A stretch of DNA of 64,000 nt, from the NCBI RefSeq assembly GCF_050296195.1, contig NZ_JBNKRB010000024.1, one strand, 5' to 3'. The translations under genes and the position numbers were made by a program. Positions 9,194-17,439 of this stretch are shown piece by piece. The first letter of the stretch is position 1. Each line of letters starts with the position of its first letter. The DNA comes from Gynuella sp050296195. Lineage in GTDB: Bacteria > Pseudomonadota > Gammaproteobacteria > Pseudomonadales > Natronospirillaceae. Below the pieces are notes generated by a model. The model was not told the origin of the DNA and made no database searches. It saw only the letters and a list, made by a program, of their open reading frames with translations.

Positions 9194-9934
9194 TTAATGA
9201 AAATCCACCCCATCTAAAAAATGCGCCCCGTCGACTATGAGCACATTGGTGTAAATCTCGGTACTGTCTACTAACTTATAACCTAAGAGCTGGCTGACGT
9301 ACTTCAGCAGCCTCCCGTGCAAAAGAAAATGAATTGCAAACGAATGTCGAAATGTATGTGCACTGATGACGAATGGTGCGCCCCTACACTCTCGACCAAG
9401 GCGTAAATATGCCGGTTAACCGTCTGACGGCACATCGGAAATACTCGTTCATTCTTTTTAAAACGCCCTACTTAGAGATAGCTCTGAATCCGATCCTCTA
9501 GCGCGTGATCAACAATCGGGATATAGCGCTTAGGCGAGCGCTGAAGGCTCGCTCGACTGGGCCGACCAGGTCTTTGCTAAAATTACACCGAAGTCGTAAC
9601 CATCATCCACAAAGGAGCTCGGGCTTAGCGCGAGCACTTCGGAAATACGCGCGCCAGTCGTCCACATCAAATCGAGTATCAATCGATAGGTCGGCATAGC
9701 ATTGACCGTTTCCAGTACTGTTGGGCATTTGGCGACAAGACGATCCCAGTCTATTCGTACAGACTGAATTGGGAAATCGACCGATGGTGCTTCCACAGGG
9801 TGAAAGAGACGCTGGGCGCGCGAGTGGGGAAACTCGTTGTCTGGGAGACGCTTTTGTACCATTTCGTTACAGAATCCTGGTGCAAATATATACACATTAT
9901 AGGCCGCATATAGCTCTAATTCCAGAACGGGCAT
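9194..9934 (-). pseudogene. Frameshifted tyrosine recombinase (integrase)
   Basis: Conserved recombinase pieces appear in order on the minus strand but in different frames. First is a stretch ending LILDLMWTTGARISEVLAL (the box-I Arg region). Next comes RYIPIVDHALEDRIQSYL after a stop near 9530. Then HTFRHSFAIHFLLHG and YVSQLLGYKLVDSTEIYTN appear, carrying the H-x-x-R and terminal Tyr, and the gene ends with GVDFH at the TAA (9194-9196). At least two frame disruptions and in-frame stops are needed to join them, so the gene is inactive unless recoded. It lies next to the right junction of the inserted segment, as expected for the integrase of that element. The N-terminal boundary is uncertain. 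Confidence 0.8.
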
Positions 9935-10007
9935 CGGCTGGAATATCCCTAGAACCCGCAGATCTGGCTGTCTTATACCTGTTTAGGTGTAAATGGTGCA
10001 AAGTTGG

Positions 10008-10035
10008 GTTCACTGCCGCACAGGCAGCTTAGAAA
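10008..10035 (+). repeat. Solitary complete CRISPR repeat (right junction)
   Basis: These 28 bases are identical to the repeats of the array 9.3 kb upstream and in the same orientation. No repeat lies within 60 bases on either side. It starts with the same GTTCACT that ends the truncated repeat at 732-738, and the array-type terminator begins four bases after it. It is best read as the rest of the terminal repeat. Confidence 0.95.
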
Positions 10036-10038
10036 ATC

Positions 10039-10068
10039 AAAAGGGAGGCGATTTGCCTCCCTTTTTTT
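10039..10068 (+). terminator. Rho-independent terminator of the CRISPR array
   Basis: GGGAGGC (10043-10049) and GCCTCCC (10055-10061) form a 7-bp GC-rich stem with a 5-base loop. AAAA precedes the stem and seven T follow it. It sits directly downstream of the solitary repeat, so it probably once ended pre-crRNA transcription. Confidence 0.85.
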
Positions 10069-10187
10069 ATAACTGCTCTATCACGGACCTCAACAACCAA
10101 ATATACACACACTGAAGTTGCACGAATAAGTCTCATGAGAACACCATAAGTCGGATGATCATATTCCCGCCATCGAGAGGTTTGTTA

Positions 10188-10329
10188 GGGAAACTCTGAA
10201 AAATGGCCTATTTTCGCGTAGGACGTTGTCAGCACCCGTCTCACATCCCCATTTACGCCAGTAAATTTCGGTGTTGCGAGTGCGGTTTCCTTGCCTGCAT
10301 CAAAACTACTCCTATTTTTCAGAGGCCCC
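10188..10329. mobile_element. Short non-coding IS5-type MITE
   Basis: The 142-bp unit begins GGGAAACTCTGAAAAATGG and ends with CTATTTTTCAGAGGCCCC, which are near-perfect inverted repeats. TTA flanks it on both sides (10185-10187 and 10330-10332), matching the TNA target duplication of the IS1031 subgroup of IS5 elements. No coding capacity is seen. Related ends recur at 40109-40146, 41391-41428 and 43582-43599. The rest of the 10069-10554 interval has no recognisable gene. Confidence 0.7.
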
Positions 10330-10554
10330 TTAGTTTCGTGATCTCTGAAAGCTGGCTCATGTGGTTGTTTATTTTAGTCTCAGAGGCAACAGTTTGTTCG
10401 AAGCTATTGATTGTGAAGATTACACATCCATTATTAGTGTTCCACTGATGTGGATGGTACAAAGCTTAGTATGCCAGTTCTCTGAACAGCATAGGCTTGT
10501 TTGAATGAACACACGCGATTACACCAAACGTATTGGTATGAGGTTTTTAACATT

Positions 10555-12258
10555 ATGACATATCCGTCCAAGTCATCCGCCAAAGCTGATGTGAAGACCT
10601 TCGATGAGTTTGTACAGTTGGCTGATTATTCTTTGATGAATAACTTAAATGCCGATCCTGATGCCAAAAATGATGGTAATGACCACCTCCCCCGCCAGGT
10701 GTTTTCCGGTCATTTCGTACCCGTTGCACCTACACCGCTTGCAGAACCAGAATACGTCACACATAGCTACACATTTTTTAATGAGCTTGGGCTGAGTAAC
10801 GAACTACCATTTGATGAAGGATTTTGTCGATTATTTACCGGCGACATGTCGGCCACGTATGCCCCTATGCGCCCAGTTGGCTGGGCGACTGGCTATGCAC
10901 TCTCTATTTACGGCACCGAATACACTCAACAATGCCCTTTTGGCACCGGTAACGCTTACGGCGATGGTCGTGCAATCTCGGTATTTGAAGCCGTGATCAA
11001 TGGCCAGCGCTGGGAAATGCAGTTAAAAGGTGGCGGCCCAACACCCTATTGCCGTGGTGCGGACGGGCGCGCCGTTTTACGTTCCAGTGTGCGTGAGTTT
11101 CTCGCTCAAGAATTTATGCATGCTTTGGGAGTACCGACATCACGATCTTTAACACTGTATGTATCCAAATCTGAAACCGTTAGTCGACCTTGGTATTCTG
11201 CTCATTCATATTCCGCCAACCCGGATATATTGGTGGACAACCCGGTGGCTATTTCCACCCGCGTGGCGCCCTCTTTTTTACGTGTGGGCCAGCTTGAATT
11301 ATTTGCCCGTCGGACTCGCAAAAATACTCACGCAAATGCATTTGAAGAATTACGCATGATTGTTGCGCATTTGATTGAACGGGAATACGGAAACGAGATT
11401 AACCGAACTCAGTCTTTTGATGATCAATTAATTGAATTGGCGAGGCTATTTCGCCAACGTTTGATCTCATTGGTGACCCATTGGCTCCGTGTCGGCTACT
11501 GCCAGGGTAATTTTAACAGCGACAACTGCGCCGCCGGTGGTTTTACGCTTGATTATGGACCATTTGGTTTTTGTGAAATCTTCGATACTGAATTCCAACC
11601 CTGGACGGGCGGCGGCAAGCATTTTTCATTCTTTAATCAGCCTGCCGCGGCGGAAGCCAATTTCCATATGTTTTGGACGGCAGTGCGACCATTGCTTGCA
11701 GAGAATACCGACGCAATAAAGCAATTAGACCAAATACGTCGCGGTTTTGCAGAAGCAATGCAAAATCAAACTCAGACCATGTGGGCCGCCAAACTTGGTT
11801 TGACCGAATACAATCCAGCGTTGTTTAAGCAACTATTGAAACTGATGACCCTCTCAAAAGTGGATTACACCCTATTCTTCCGCGAGCTATCTCACATACC
11901 CGATGATGTCTCAGCGTTAAAAAAGAGCTTCTACGTCCAAACACCTCCAGAACTCGACGAACAATGGCAAGCTTGGCTAAACAGTTGGCGTGACCTGGTC
12001 AATAAAGGTGGCGACTTAGCGGCAGTATCCGCAAACATGAAAAAAACCAACCCTAAATACACATGGCGCGAGTGGTTAGTCGTCCCAGCCTATCAACATG
12101 CCATGCAGGGGGATTACACGTTGGTCAAAGAACTTCAAGATGTGCTAAGCCAGCCTTATGAGGAGCAATCCAAAGCGATAGAAGACAAATACTATCGCTT
12201 AAAACCTAAAGAATACTTTAATGCCGGTGGCGTATCGCACTATAGCTGCTCATCTTGA
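10555..12258 (+). CDS. selO: SelO-family protein adenylyltransferase (pseudokinase)
   Basis: The 567-residue protein carries the SelO core MQLKGGGPTPYCRGADGRAV followed by LRSSVREFLAQEFMHALGVPT. These are the nucleotide-binding Lys region and the conserved RSS.REFL block. It also has SDNCAAGGFTLDYGPFGF, the equivalent of the metal-binding segment, and a C-terminal Cys-Ser-Ser as in many bacterial homologues. SelO enzymes transfer AMP from ATP to Ser, Thr or Tyr of target proteins and are linked to redox stress. The ATG at 10555 is preferred over an upstream TTG at 10501 because a GAGG lies upstream of it and the N-terminus then fits the family. The gene is monocistronic by spacing; a hairpin lies 60 bases downstream. 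Confidence 0.9.
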   Translation: MTYPSKSSAKADVKTFDEFVQLADYSLMNNLNADPDAKNDGNDHLPRQVFSGHFVPVAPTPLAEPEYVTHSYTFFNELGLSNELPFDEGFCRLFTGDMSATYAPMRPVGWATGYALSIYGTEYTQQCPFGTGNAYGDGRAISVFEAVINGQRWEMQLKGGGPTPYCRGADGRAVLRSSVREFLAQEFMHALGVPTSRSLTLYVSKSETVSRPWYSAHSYSANPDILVDNPVAISTRVAPSFLRVGQLELFARRTRKNTHANAFEELRMIVAHLIEREYGNEINRTQSFDDQLIELARLFRQRLISLVTHWLRVGYCQGNFNSDNCAAGGFTLDYGPFGFCEIFDTEFQPWTGGGKHFSFFNQPAAAEANFHMFWTAVRPLLAENTDAIKQLDQIRRGFAEAMQNQTQTMWAAKLGLTEYNPALFKQLLKLMTLSKVDYTLFFRELSHIPDDVSALKKSFYVQTPPELDEQWQAWLNSWRDLVNKGGDLAAVSANMKKTNPKYTWREWLVVPAYQHAMQGDYTLVKELQDVLSQPYEEQSKAIEDKYYRLKPKEYFNAGGVSHYSCSS

Positions 12259-12318
12259 TTTTGAATGGATATATAAACACCTTCGATAAAACACGGCTCT
12301 CCCCTTCTTATTCGGCTT

Positions 12319-12339
12319 CTACTGAGTTTCACTCAGTAG
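12319..12339. terminator. Perfect 9-bp hairpin between selO and mesX
   Basis: CTACTGAGT and ACTCAGTAG form a 9-bp stem with a 3-base loop (TTC). No T-run follows on either strand, so it is only a weak candidate terminator for selO. It could instead be a regulatory hairpin in the leader of the methionine synthase genes. No known methionine or cobalamin riboswitch pattern was recognised here. Confidence 0.4.
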
Positions 12340-12491
12340 CGCCGCAAGCCAAATTATCTTCTTGATCACATCTAAACCATGAAGAAACATCATGGGTTCA
12401 TGAGATAAAATCAATATTACTCATAAATTAATCTGTGTATAAAAAGCTCATTGTTTTAATACCGGACTCCATGGCGAGTCCAGAAAGAACA

Positions 12492-13511
12492 ATGAAAAAG
12501 TCAGAATTTATTCAAGAAACGGGATACCAGATTACAATGAGTTCAGGTTTTACATATACCATTAAGCGTCTTCGTTTTGATGAGAACTACCAACCATCAA
12601 ACAACACACGCCTTACAACTAACTTTGCTAATTTGGCTCGCGGCGAAAAGCGCCAAGAAAACTTGAGCAGAGCATTAAAAATGATTGAAAACAGCTTTAA
12701 TGCGCTGGCTCATTGGGATAACCCCAACAGTGATCGTTATTCTGTAGAACTCGAAATTATCCATGTTGATATTGATGTCGAAGGCAAGGGTCAGAGCTTC
12801 CCAACCATTGAAATATTGAAAACCTACATTGTTGATCATCAGGCTCACAAACGGATTGAAGGTATTGTCGGCAATAACTTCTCATCTTACGTGCGCGACT
12901 ATGATTTCAGTGTTTTGCTTTTAAATCACAATAAAGATAAAGCTCAATTCAGTGTGCCTGAAAAATATGGGGATCTACATGGAAAAATGTTCAAAGATTT
13001 TTTGGAGTCAGACACTTATAAGCATAATTTCAGCAAGCGGCCAGTAATTTGCCTCAGCGTGTCTGAGAATAAAGTCTATCAGCGCACAGGCAATCAACAC
13101 CCTATCTTGGGAATTGAATACCAGCCAAATGAATCATCTTTGACTGAGCAGTATTTCAAAAAGATGGGGATGCAGGTTCGTTACTTTATGCCGCCAAATA
13201 GTGTTGCACCTTATGCGTTTTATTTCTTTGGCGACTTACTTAATGATTACAGCACTCTGGAGCTCATCAGTACCATTAGCACAATGGAAACCTTCCAAAA
13301 AATTTACCGCCCTGAGATTTATAACGCCAATTCTGTCGCCGGAGAGGTATTTAAGCCAAGTTTGAAACATCTGGACTACTCATTAACTCAAGTTGAGTAT
13401 GACCGGGTAGAACGAAATCGATTAGCGGTCGAACAAGGCAAATGGACAGAAGAGAACTTTATTAAACCTTATCAAACCATTCTTGAACGTTGGTCAGAGA
13501 ATTACGCCTAA
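12492..13511 (+). CDS. mesX: DUF1852 protein MesX, partner of folate-independent methionine synthase
   Basis: The 339-residue product (MKKSEFIQETGYQITMSSGF...) matches the DUF1852 family by sequence character and by its constant position just upstream of a short MetE-like protein. In the published work on folate-independent methionine synthases, MesD needs MesX and oxygen to make methionine, although the chemistry is unclear. The ATG at 12492 is preferred to a GTG at 12435. The mesD gene starts 31 bases downstream, so the two should be co-transcribed. No signal peptide or membrane segment is visible, which suggests a cytoplasmic protein. Confidence 0.75.
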   Translation: MKKSEFIQETGYQITMSSGFTYTIKRLRFDENYQPSNNTRLTTNFANLARGEKRQENLSRALKMIENSFNALAHWDNPNSDRYSVELEIIHVDIDVEGKGQSFPTIEILKTYIVDHQAHKRIEGIVGNNFSSYVRDYDFSVLLLNHNKDKAQFSVPEKYGDLHGKMFKDFLESDTYKHNFSKRPVICLSVSENKVYQRTGNQHPILGIEYQPNESSLTEQYFKKMGMQVRYFMPPNSVAPYAFYFFGDLLNDYSTLELISTISTMETFQKIYRPEIYNANSVAGEVFKPSLKHLDYSLTQVEYDRVERNRLAVEQGKWTEENFIKPYQTILERWSENYA

Positions 13512-13542
13512 CGTTTTGTAAGGACATACAACAGTACTCATT

Positions 13543-14565
13543 ATGAAAAAATTATTACCTACTTCTACTGCTGGAAGTTTACCTAAGCCTTCTTGGCTGG
13601 CAGAACCCGAAAAACTCTGGTCTTCTTGGAAACTGAAAGATGAAGCACTAATGACCGGCAAACAAGATGCCTTGCGCGTGACATTGCAAGAACAAAAACA
13701 GGCCGGCATTGACATCGTCAGCGACGGTGAGCAAACCCGTCAACATTTTGTGACTACATTTATCGAGAACTTGAGCGGCGTTGACTTTGAAAAACGTAAG
13801 ACAGTCAGAATTCGCAATCGCTACGATGCCAGTGTGCCGACTGTCGTCGGCCCCATTAGCCGCCATAAACCGGTATTTGTAGAAGATGCTAAATTCCTGA
13901 GGGCACAAACAAATCAACCAATTAAATGGGCGTTGCCAGGACCGATGACCATGGTCGATACGCTCTTTGATGATCACTACAAGAGCCGTGAAAAACTCGC
14001 TTGGGAGTTCGCCAAAGTATTAAATGAAGAAGCCAAAGAACTGGAAGCCGTCGGCGTCGACATCATACAGTTTGACGAACCCGCATTTAACGTTTTCATC
14101 GATGAAGTCAATGCCTGGGGGATTGCGTGTTTAGAGCGAGCCATTGAAGGACTTAAATGCGAAACCGCGGTTCATATTTGCTATGGCTACGGTATCAAAG
14201 CGAATACGGACTGGAAAAATACACTAGGCGCTAAATGGCGTCAGTACGAGGAAACCTTTCCATCATTGCAAAAATCTAATATCGATATTGTCTCTCTAGA
14301 ATGCCATAACGGCCGCGTACCGTTTGAGGTACTTGAGTTGATTCGAGGCAAAAAAGTGATGGTCGGTGCTATTGATGTGGCAACCAATATCATTGAAACG
14401 CCTGAAGAAGTTGCCGCTACTTTGCGCGAAGCACTTAAGTATGTCGATGCCGACAAACTCTACCCATGCACTAACTGTGGCATGGCACCGCTTTCGCGTG
14501 ACGTTGCAAGAGGTAAGCTAAATGCCTTGCGGGCTGGCACAGACATTGTGAGAAGTGAACTCTAA
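13543..14565 (+). CDS. mesD: MetE-like core methionine synthase MesD
   Basis: The 340-residue protein is about half the length of classical MetE and corresponds to its C-terminal catalytic barrel. Early GSLPKPSWL, then DGEQTRQHF, the FDEPAFNVF strand, VHICYGYG, LECHNGR and the final CTNCGMAPLSRDVARGKL contain the His, Cys and Cys zinc ligands used to activate homocysteine. The absent N-terminal half is the part that holds the folate tail in MetE, so another methyl donor is expected. A TAAGGA ribosome site precedes the ATG. Its partner mesX lies directly upstream and a flavin reductase gene lies 166 bases downstream. Confidence 0.85.
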   Translation: MKKLLPTSTAGSLPKPSWLAEPEKLWSSWKLKDEALMTGKQDALRVTLQEQKQAGIDIVSDGEQTRQHFVTTFIENLSGVDFEKRKTVRIRNRYDASVPTVVGPISRHKPVFVEDAKFLRAQTNQPIKWALPGPMTMVDTLFDDHYKSREKLAWEFAKVLNEEAKELEAVGVDIIQFDEPAFNVFIDEVNAWGIACLERAIEGLKCETAVHICYGYGIKANTDWKNTLGAKWRQYEETFPSLQKSNIDIVSLECHNGRVPFEVLELIRGKKVMVGAIDVATNIIETPEEVAATLREALKYVDADKLYPCTNCGMAPLSRDVARGKLNALRAGTDIVRSEL

Positions 14566-14626
14566 CTCTGGTTCGCATATTAACCTGATAATTAACTGGA
14601 TCGTTCGGATCTGTTTGATTGTCATC

Positions 14627-14670
14627 CTGAGAAATCGGGCGATGTCGCGCGAGACATCCTGATTTCTCAG
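14627..14670. repeat. Long imperfect palindrome between mesD and the reductase gene
   Basis: CTGAGAAATC (14627-14636) pairs with GATTTCTCAG (14661-14670). Nested inside, GATGTC (14641-14646) pairs with GACATC (14653-14658). The shape resembles a REP-type element or an mRNA-stabilising stem-loop. No T-run follows. I do not see another copy in the window. Confidence 0.55.
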
Positions 14671-14731
14671 AAACTGCATTGGCGATGCCATTATTTTCTT
14701 GCGTTTTTCCACAGCCAGACATGAGTGTTAC

Positions 14732-15520
14732 ATGAATCAAGAAATCTCTGACAAATCACCTCGGACACTTACCTATGCCTGCCAGGTAATGGATGTTTTA
14801 CCCTTGAGCGCAAATACCGTTCAGGTCGATTTACAAGCCCCTACCGGCACTACCTTAAAATATCATGCGGGGCAATATCTACAGCTCGAATTAGATCTAA
14901 ATCGAGACGGTCAATCACAATCACTGTTTTATTCCATTGCGAACAGCTTTAATCCGCTGCGACCTTGTCGTTTGCAGATTTTTATCCAAAATAGCAGTGA
15001 GTTGACAGATAAAATTCTAAAACACCTTTCTGATCTTTCTACCAAAAACGAACCCGCTAAAGTAACGCTACCAATGGGGCGAGCTTTTTTGCAAACCAAT
15101 CTTGATTTAACTCATTTTTTAATAGCGGCAGGTTCGGGCATTTCCAAGATCAAATGTATAGCGGAAGAAATATTAAAACGCCAACCCAATGCTGATGTAA
15201 AGATTTACTGGTCGAATAAAAACAAGGATGACTTTTACCTACTGGATGATTTTCAAGGCTGGGTAGATGAACATAAACACCTGGCATTCACGCCCATCTT
15301 GGCGTCAATGGCTTCAGGCTGGTCTGGCCGGTCAGGTTATATTTATGAGGTAATCGAAAAGGATTTTGAAAATCTTGAAGGCGCTGAGTTTTACCTATGT
15401 GGTTCACCACAAATGGTGTATGGCACGATCGATAAACTCAAAGACAGTGGTTTAAAAACGGAAAACTGCTATTCAGATGTTTTTGAATATGCACCAAGAG
15501 ACCAAAAAATGGCTATCTGA
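14732..15520 (+). CDS. Flavin/ferredoxin reductase-like NAD(P)H oxidoreductase
   Basis: The product is 262 residues from the ATG at 14732. It has a FAD-binding barrel (HAGQYLQLEL, LFYSIANSF, the usual R-x-Y-S with Phe for Arg-Pro), then an NAD-binding fold starting FLIAAGSGISK and ending YLCGSPQMVYG. No 2Fe-2S cysteine set is seen. It belongs to the ferredoxin-NADP reductase superfamily, close to Fre/CDP-dehydrodeoxyglucose reductase-type enzymes. Its place after mesX-mesD suggests it supplies electrons to the oxygen-dependent methionine synthase, but this is inference from the neighbourhood. The stem-loop at 14627-14670 separates it from mesD. Confidence 0.75.
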   Translation: MNQEISDKSPRTLTYACQVMDVLPLSANTVQVDLQAPTGTTLKYHAGQYLQLELDLNRDGQSQSLFYSIANSFNPLRPCRLQIFIQNSSELTDKILKHLSDLSTKNEPAKVTLPMGRAFLQTNLDLTHFLIAAGSGISKIKCIAEEILKRQPNADVKIYWSNKNKDDFYLLDDFQGWVDEHKHLAFTPILASMASGWSGRSGYIYEVIEKDFENLEGAEFYLCGSPQMVYGTIDKLKDSGLKTENCYSDVFEYAPRDQKMAI

Positions 15521-15637
15521 ATCGATTGCCTTAATGGACATTTCCGTCAAAAAATAACCTTTGCCATTGACCAACAGCACCATTCAAAAGCAACACAATC
15601 GATGATGCCTTTGAATGGTTATTAAAGAGCTACTCTA

Positions 15638-16567
15638 TTATTGTTTGCAGCTGCTTAAACTGGTAATCATTGAGTTGAGCAAGTGCCCATAGTGATCTAC
15701 CCCAGTATCAATGTCGGCACCCAACGGATCCATGACGCCAATAGTGTGAACAGATGTGTTCTCAAAGACGGAGTGTACCAGTTCAGCGTTAAACTGAGGT
15801 TCGGTAAAGACACAGGTAACACCTAATTGTGCAGCCTTGTCTCTTATTTCTGCAATGCGTGCAGGGCTAGGATCTGACGCATCACCCAGTGAAATAGCCC
15901 CAGCAGCTGAGAGCCCAAAGCGCTTTTCAAAATATTGATAGGCATCATGGAAAACGATGAAATGAATGCCTTTAAGTGGTTCTGCCTGCTGTTTAATTGA
16001 TGCGATCAATTCATCAAGTTTTGCTAATGTTTTAGCTGCATTCTGTTGGTATACAGATGCATTCATCGGGTCTTTTTCTGACAATACGCTGGCAATTTTC
16101 TTAACCCATACTTTGGCATTAACCGGATCTAACCAAGCATGTGGATCATGCCCTTCGTGGTGGTGGCCGTGCTCTTCATGATCTTCATGATCATGATGGT
16201 CATGGGCTTCAAATGTAGCGCCTTCGCGATAGTCGTATTGCGTCGTTCCTTCCAGTTCCAGCATTTCAATTTTTAGGGCAGAACCGGCGATGGTATCCAG
16301 TGATTTTTCTAACCAAGGCGTTAATCCTTCACTGACCCAGAAAACAATATCAGCCTCTGAAAGCGCCTCGGCTTCCGAGGGACGCATTGAGTATTGATGC
16401 GGTGATGCACCGGATTGGATAAGCAGACTGGGCGCTTCAACACCGTCCATGACCTGGGAAACGAGAGAATGAAGTGGTGCAATGTCCACGGCCACCTTTG
16501 GCGCTGCGGCCAATACCGGTAGTGGGAACATCAGCAGCGCTAGACTGGCGATTAAAAATTTGCGCAT
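15638..16567 (-). CDS. znuA: Zinc ABC transporter substrate-binding protein ZnuA
   Basis: The 309-residue precursor has a clear signal peptide (MRKFLIASLALLMFPLPVLA). The mature part contains the zinc-binding His of HSLVSQVMDG, SGASPHQYSMRPSEA and DPHAWLDP. A His/Asp/Glu-rich loop (DHHDHEDHEEHGHHHEGHD, about residues 120-140) is the hallmark of ZnuA over manganese homologues. It captures periplasmic zinc for ZnuBC. It is transcribed divergently from znuCB, with a perfect Zur-like palindrome in the shared 137-base gap. Confidence 0.95.
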   Translation of the reverse strand: MRKFLIASLALLMFPLPVLAAAPKVAVDIAPLHSLVSQVMDGVEAPSLLIQSGASPHQYSMRPSEAEALSEADIVFWVSEGLTPWLEKSLDTIAGSALKIEMLELEGTTQYDYREGATFEAHDHHDHEDHEEHGHHHEGHDPHAWLDPVNAKVWVKKIASVLSEKDPMNASVYQQNAAKTLAKLDELIASIKQQAEPLKGIHFIVFHDAYQYFEKRFGLSAAGAISLGDASDPSPARIAEIRDKAAQLGVTCVFTEPQFNAELVHSVFENTSVHTIGVMDPLGADIDTGVDHYGHLLNSMITSLSSCKQ

Positions 16568-16635
16568 AACAACAAGACCTTCTTAATAAAAAATTGACTG
16601 AAATATCCGTTTTTAACGGGATATTAATTTTTTTG

Positions 16636-16653
16636 GTTATGTTATAACATAAC
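16636..16653. promoter_or_regulatory. Zur operator between znuA and znuCB
   Basis: GTTATGTTATAACATAAC is a perfect 18-base palindrome in the AT-rich divergent promoter region, and it closely matches the gammaproteobacterial Zur box. A single site could repress both directions when zinc is plentiful. Confidence 0.85.
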
Positions 16654-16704
16654 TTTTTAAAAGACAGGTTTAAAGGTTAAATTTTTTCGGCTAGGGCTGC
16701 GTTA

Positions 16705-17439
16705 ATGCTAATAAGTTGTACCTCACTATTCGTTCGTTTAGGTAAGCGAACGGTACTTAAAGACATCTCGATGGCGGTCGAACCGGGCGAAATCGTCACG
16801 ATTATCGGCCCAAATGGTTCCGGTAAAACGACATTACTGAGGACCCTGATTGGTGCGGTCAACCCTGCTTCCGGCCATATTTTCAAGTCCCCAAAGCTGA
16901 CATTAGGCTATGTCCCCCAAAAACTTTACATCGATGAAACGCTGCCGATGACGGTAAAGCGTTTTATGAATTTACCCAAGCTAGGCTCTCAATCAGATGT
17001 GGCGTCAGCGTTGCATCATGCAGGCATCCCAGGTCTTGAAAAACAACAAGTCATGGCATTGTCTGGGGGACAGTTTCAGCGGGTATTGCTCGCCAAAGCT
17101 TTGCTGGGTCAGCCCCAGCTCTTGCTGTTGGATGAGGCCACTCAAGGACTGGACCACCGCAGTGCTGCGGATTTCTACCGGCAAATTACGGCTGTAAGGG
17201 ATAAATTGGGTTGCGCCATCATCATGGTCAGCCACGAACTCCATGTTGTCATGCGCAAAACGGATCGAGTGATTTGCCTAAATGGGCATATCTGTTGTCA
17301 AGGTAAGCCCGAGGCTGTTAGCAGTTCGCCAGAGTATCTTTCTCTGTTCGGTTTAGATAGCGAAAGTGAAGCGGCGCTCTATCTTCATCGGGGCCATCAT
17401 CGTTATAACCATCAGGAGAACCTTGACCATGTTGGATGA
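16705..17439 (+). CDS. znuC: Zinc ABC transporter ATPase ZnuC
   Basis: The 244-residue protein has Walker A GPNGSGKTT (about residue 36), the ABC signature LSGGQFQRVLLAKAL, Walker B LLLLDEATQGLD and the switch His in MVSHELHVV. It hydrolyses ATP to drive zinc uptake through ZnuB. The start ATG follows directly in the Zur-controlled divergent promoter region. Its 3' end overlaps the znuB start by 11 bases, so the two are coupled. Confidence 0.95.
   Translation: MLISCTSLFVRLGKRTVLKDISMAVEPGEIVTIIGPNGSGKTTLLRTLIGAVNPASGHIFKSPKLTLGYVPQKLYIDETLPMTVKRFMNLPKLGSQSDVASALHHAGIPGLEKQQVMALSGGQFQRVLLAKALLGQPQLLLLDEATQGLDHRSAADFYRQITAVRDKLGCAIIMVSHELHVVMRKTDRVICLNGHICCQGKPEAVSSSPEYLSLFGLDSESEAALYLHRGHHRYNHQENLDHVG

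Larger units (their letters stand above)
732..10014. mobile_element. Putative integrative element inserted in the terminal CRISPR repeat
   Basis: GTTCACT, the first seven bases of the CRISPR repeat, ends the array at 732-738 and recurs as the start of a full solitary repeat at 10008-10035. A terminator follows that repeat immediately. Removing 739-10014 restores one intact terminal repeat plus terminator. The interior has a tyrosine-recombinase C-terminal fragment at the left junction, three minus-strand genes of defence type, and a decayed tyrosine recombinase next to the right junction. An integrase beside an attachment site is usual for integrative elements. The ends show no matching inverted repeats, which argues against a cut-and-paste transposon. 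The 7-base identity is seen directly; integration into the repeat is an inference. The element looks immobile now because both recombinase genes are broken. Confidence 0.65.

Noticed and set aside
739..10007. Insert as a cut-and-paste transposon with a 7-bp target duplication
   Set aside because: The two inner ends share no inverted repeat and no transposase was seen. Recombinase remnants at both junctions favour site-specific integration, although the 7-base duplication alone would fit either.
9721..10032. 103-codon plus-strand frame running into the solitary CRISPR repeat
   Set aside because: It is opposite the integrase pseudogene, has no recognisable domain or ribosome site, and its end lies in the repeat.
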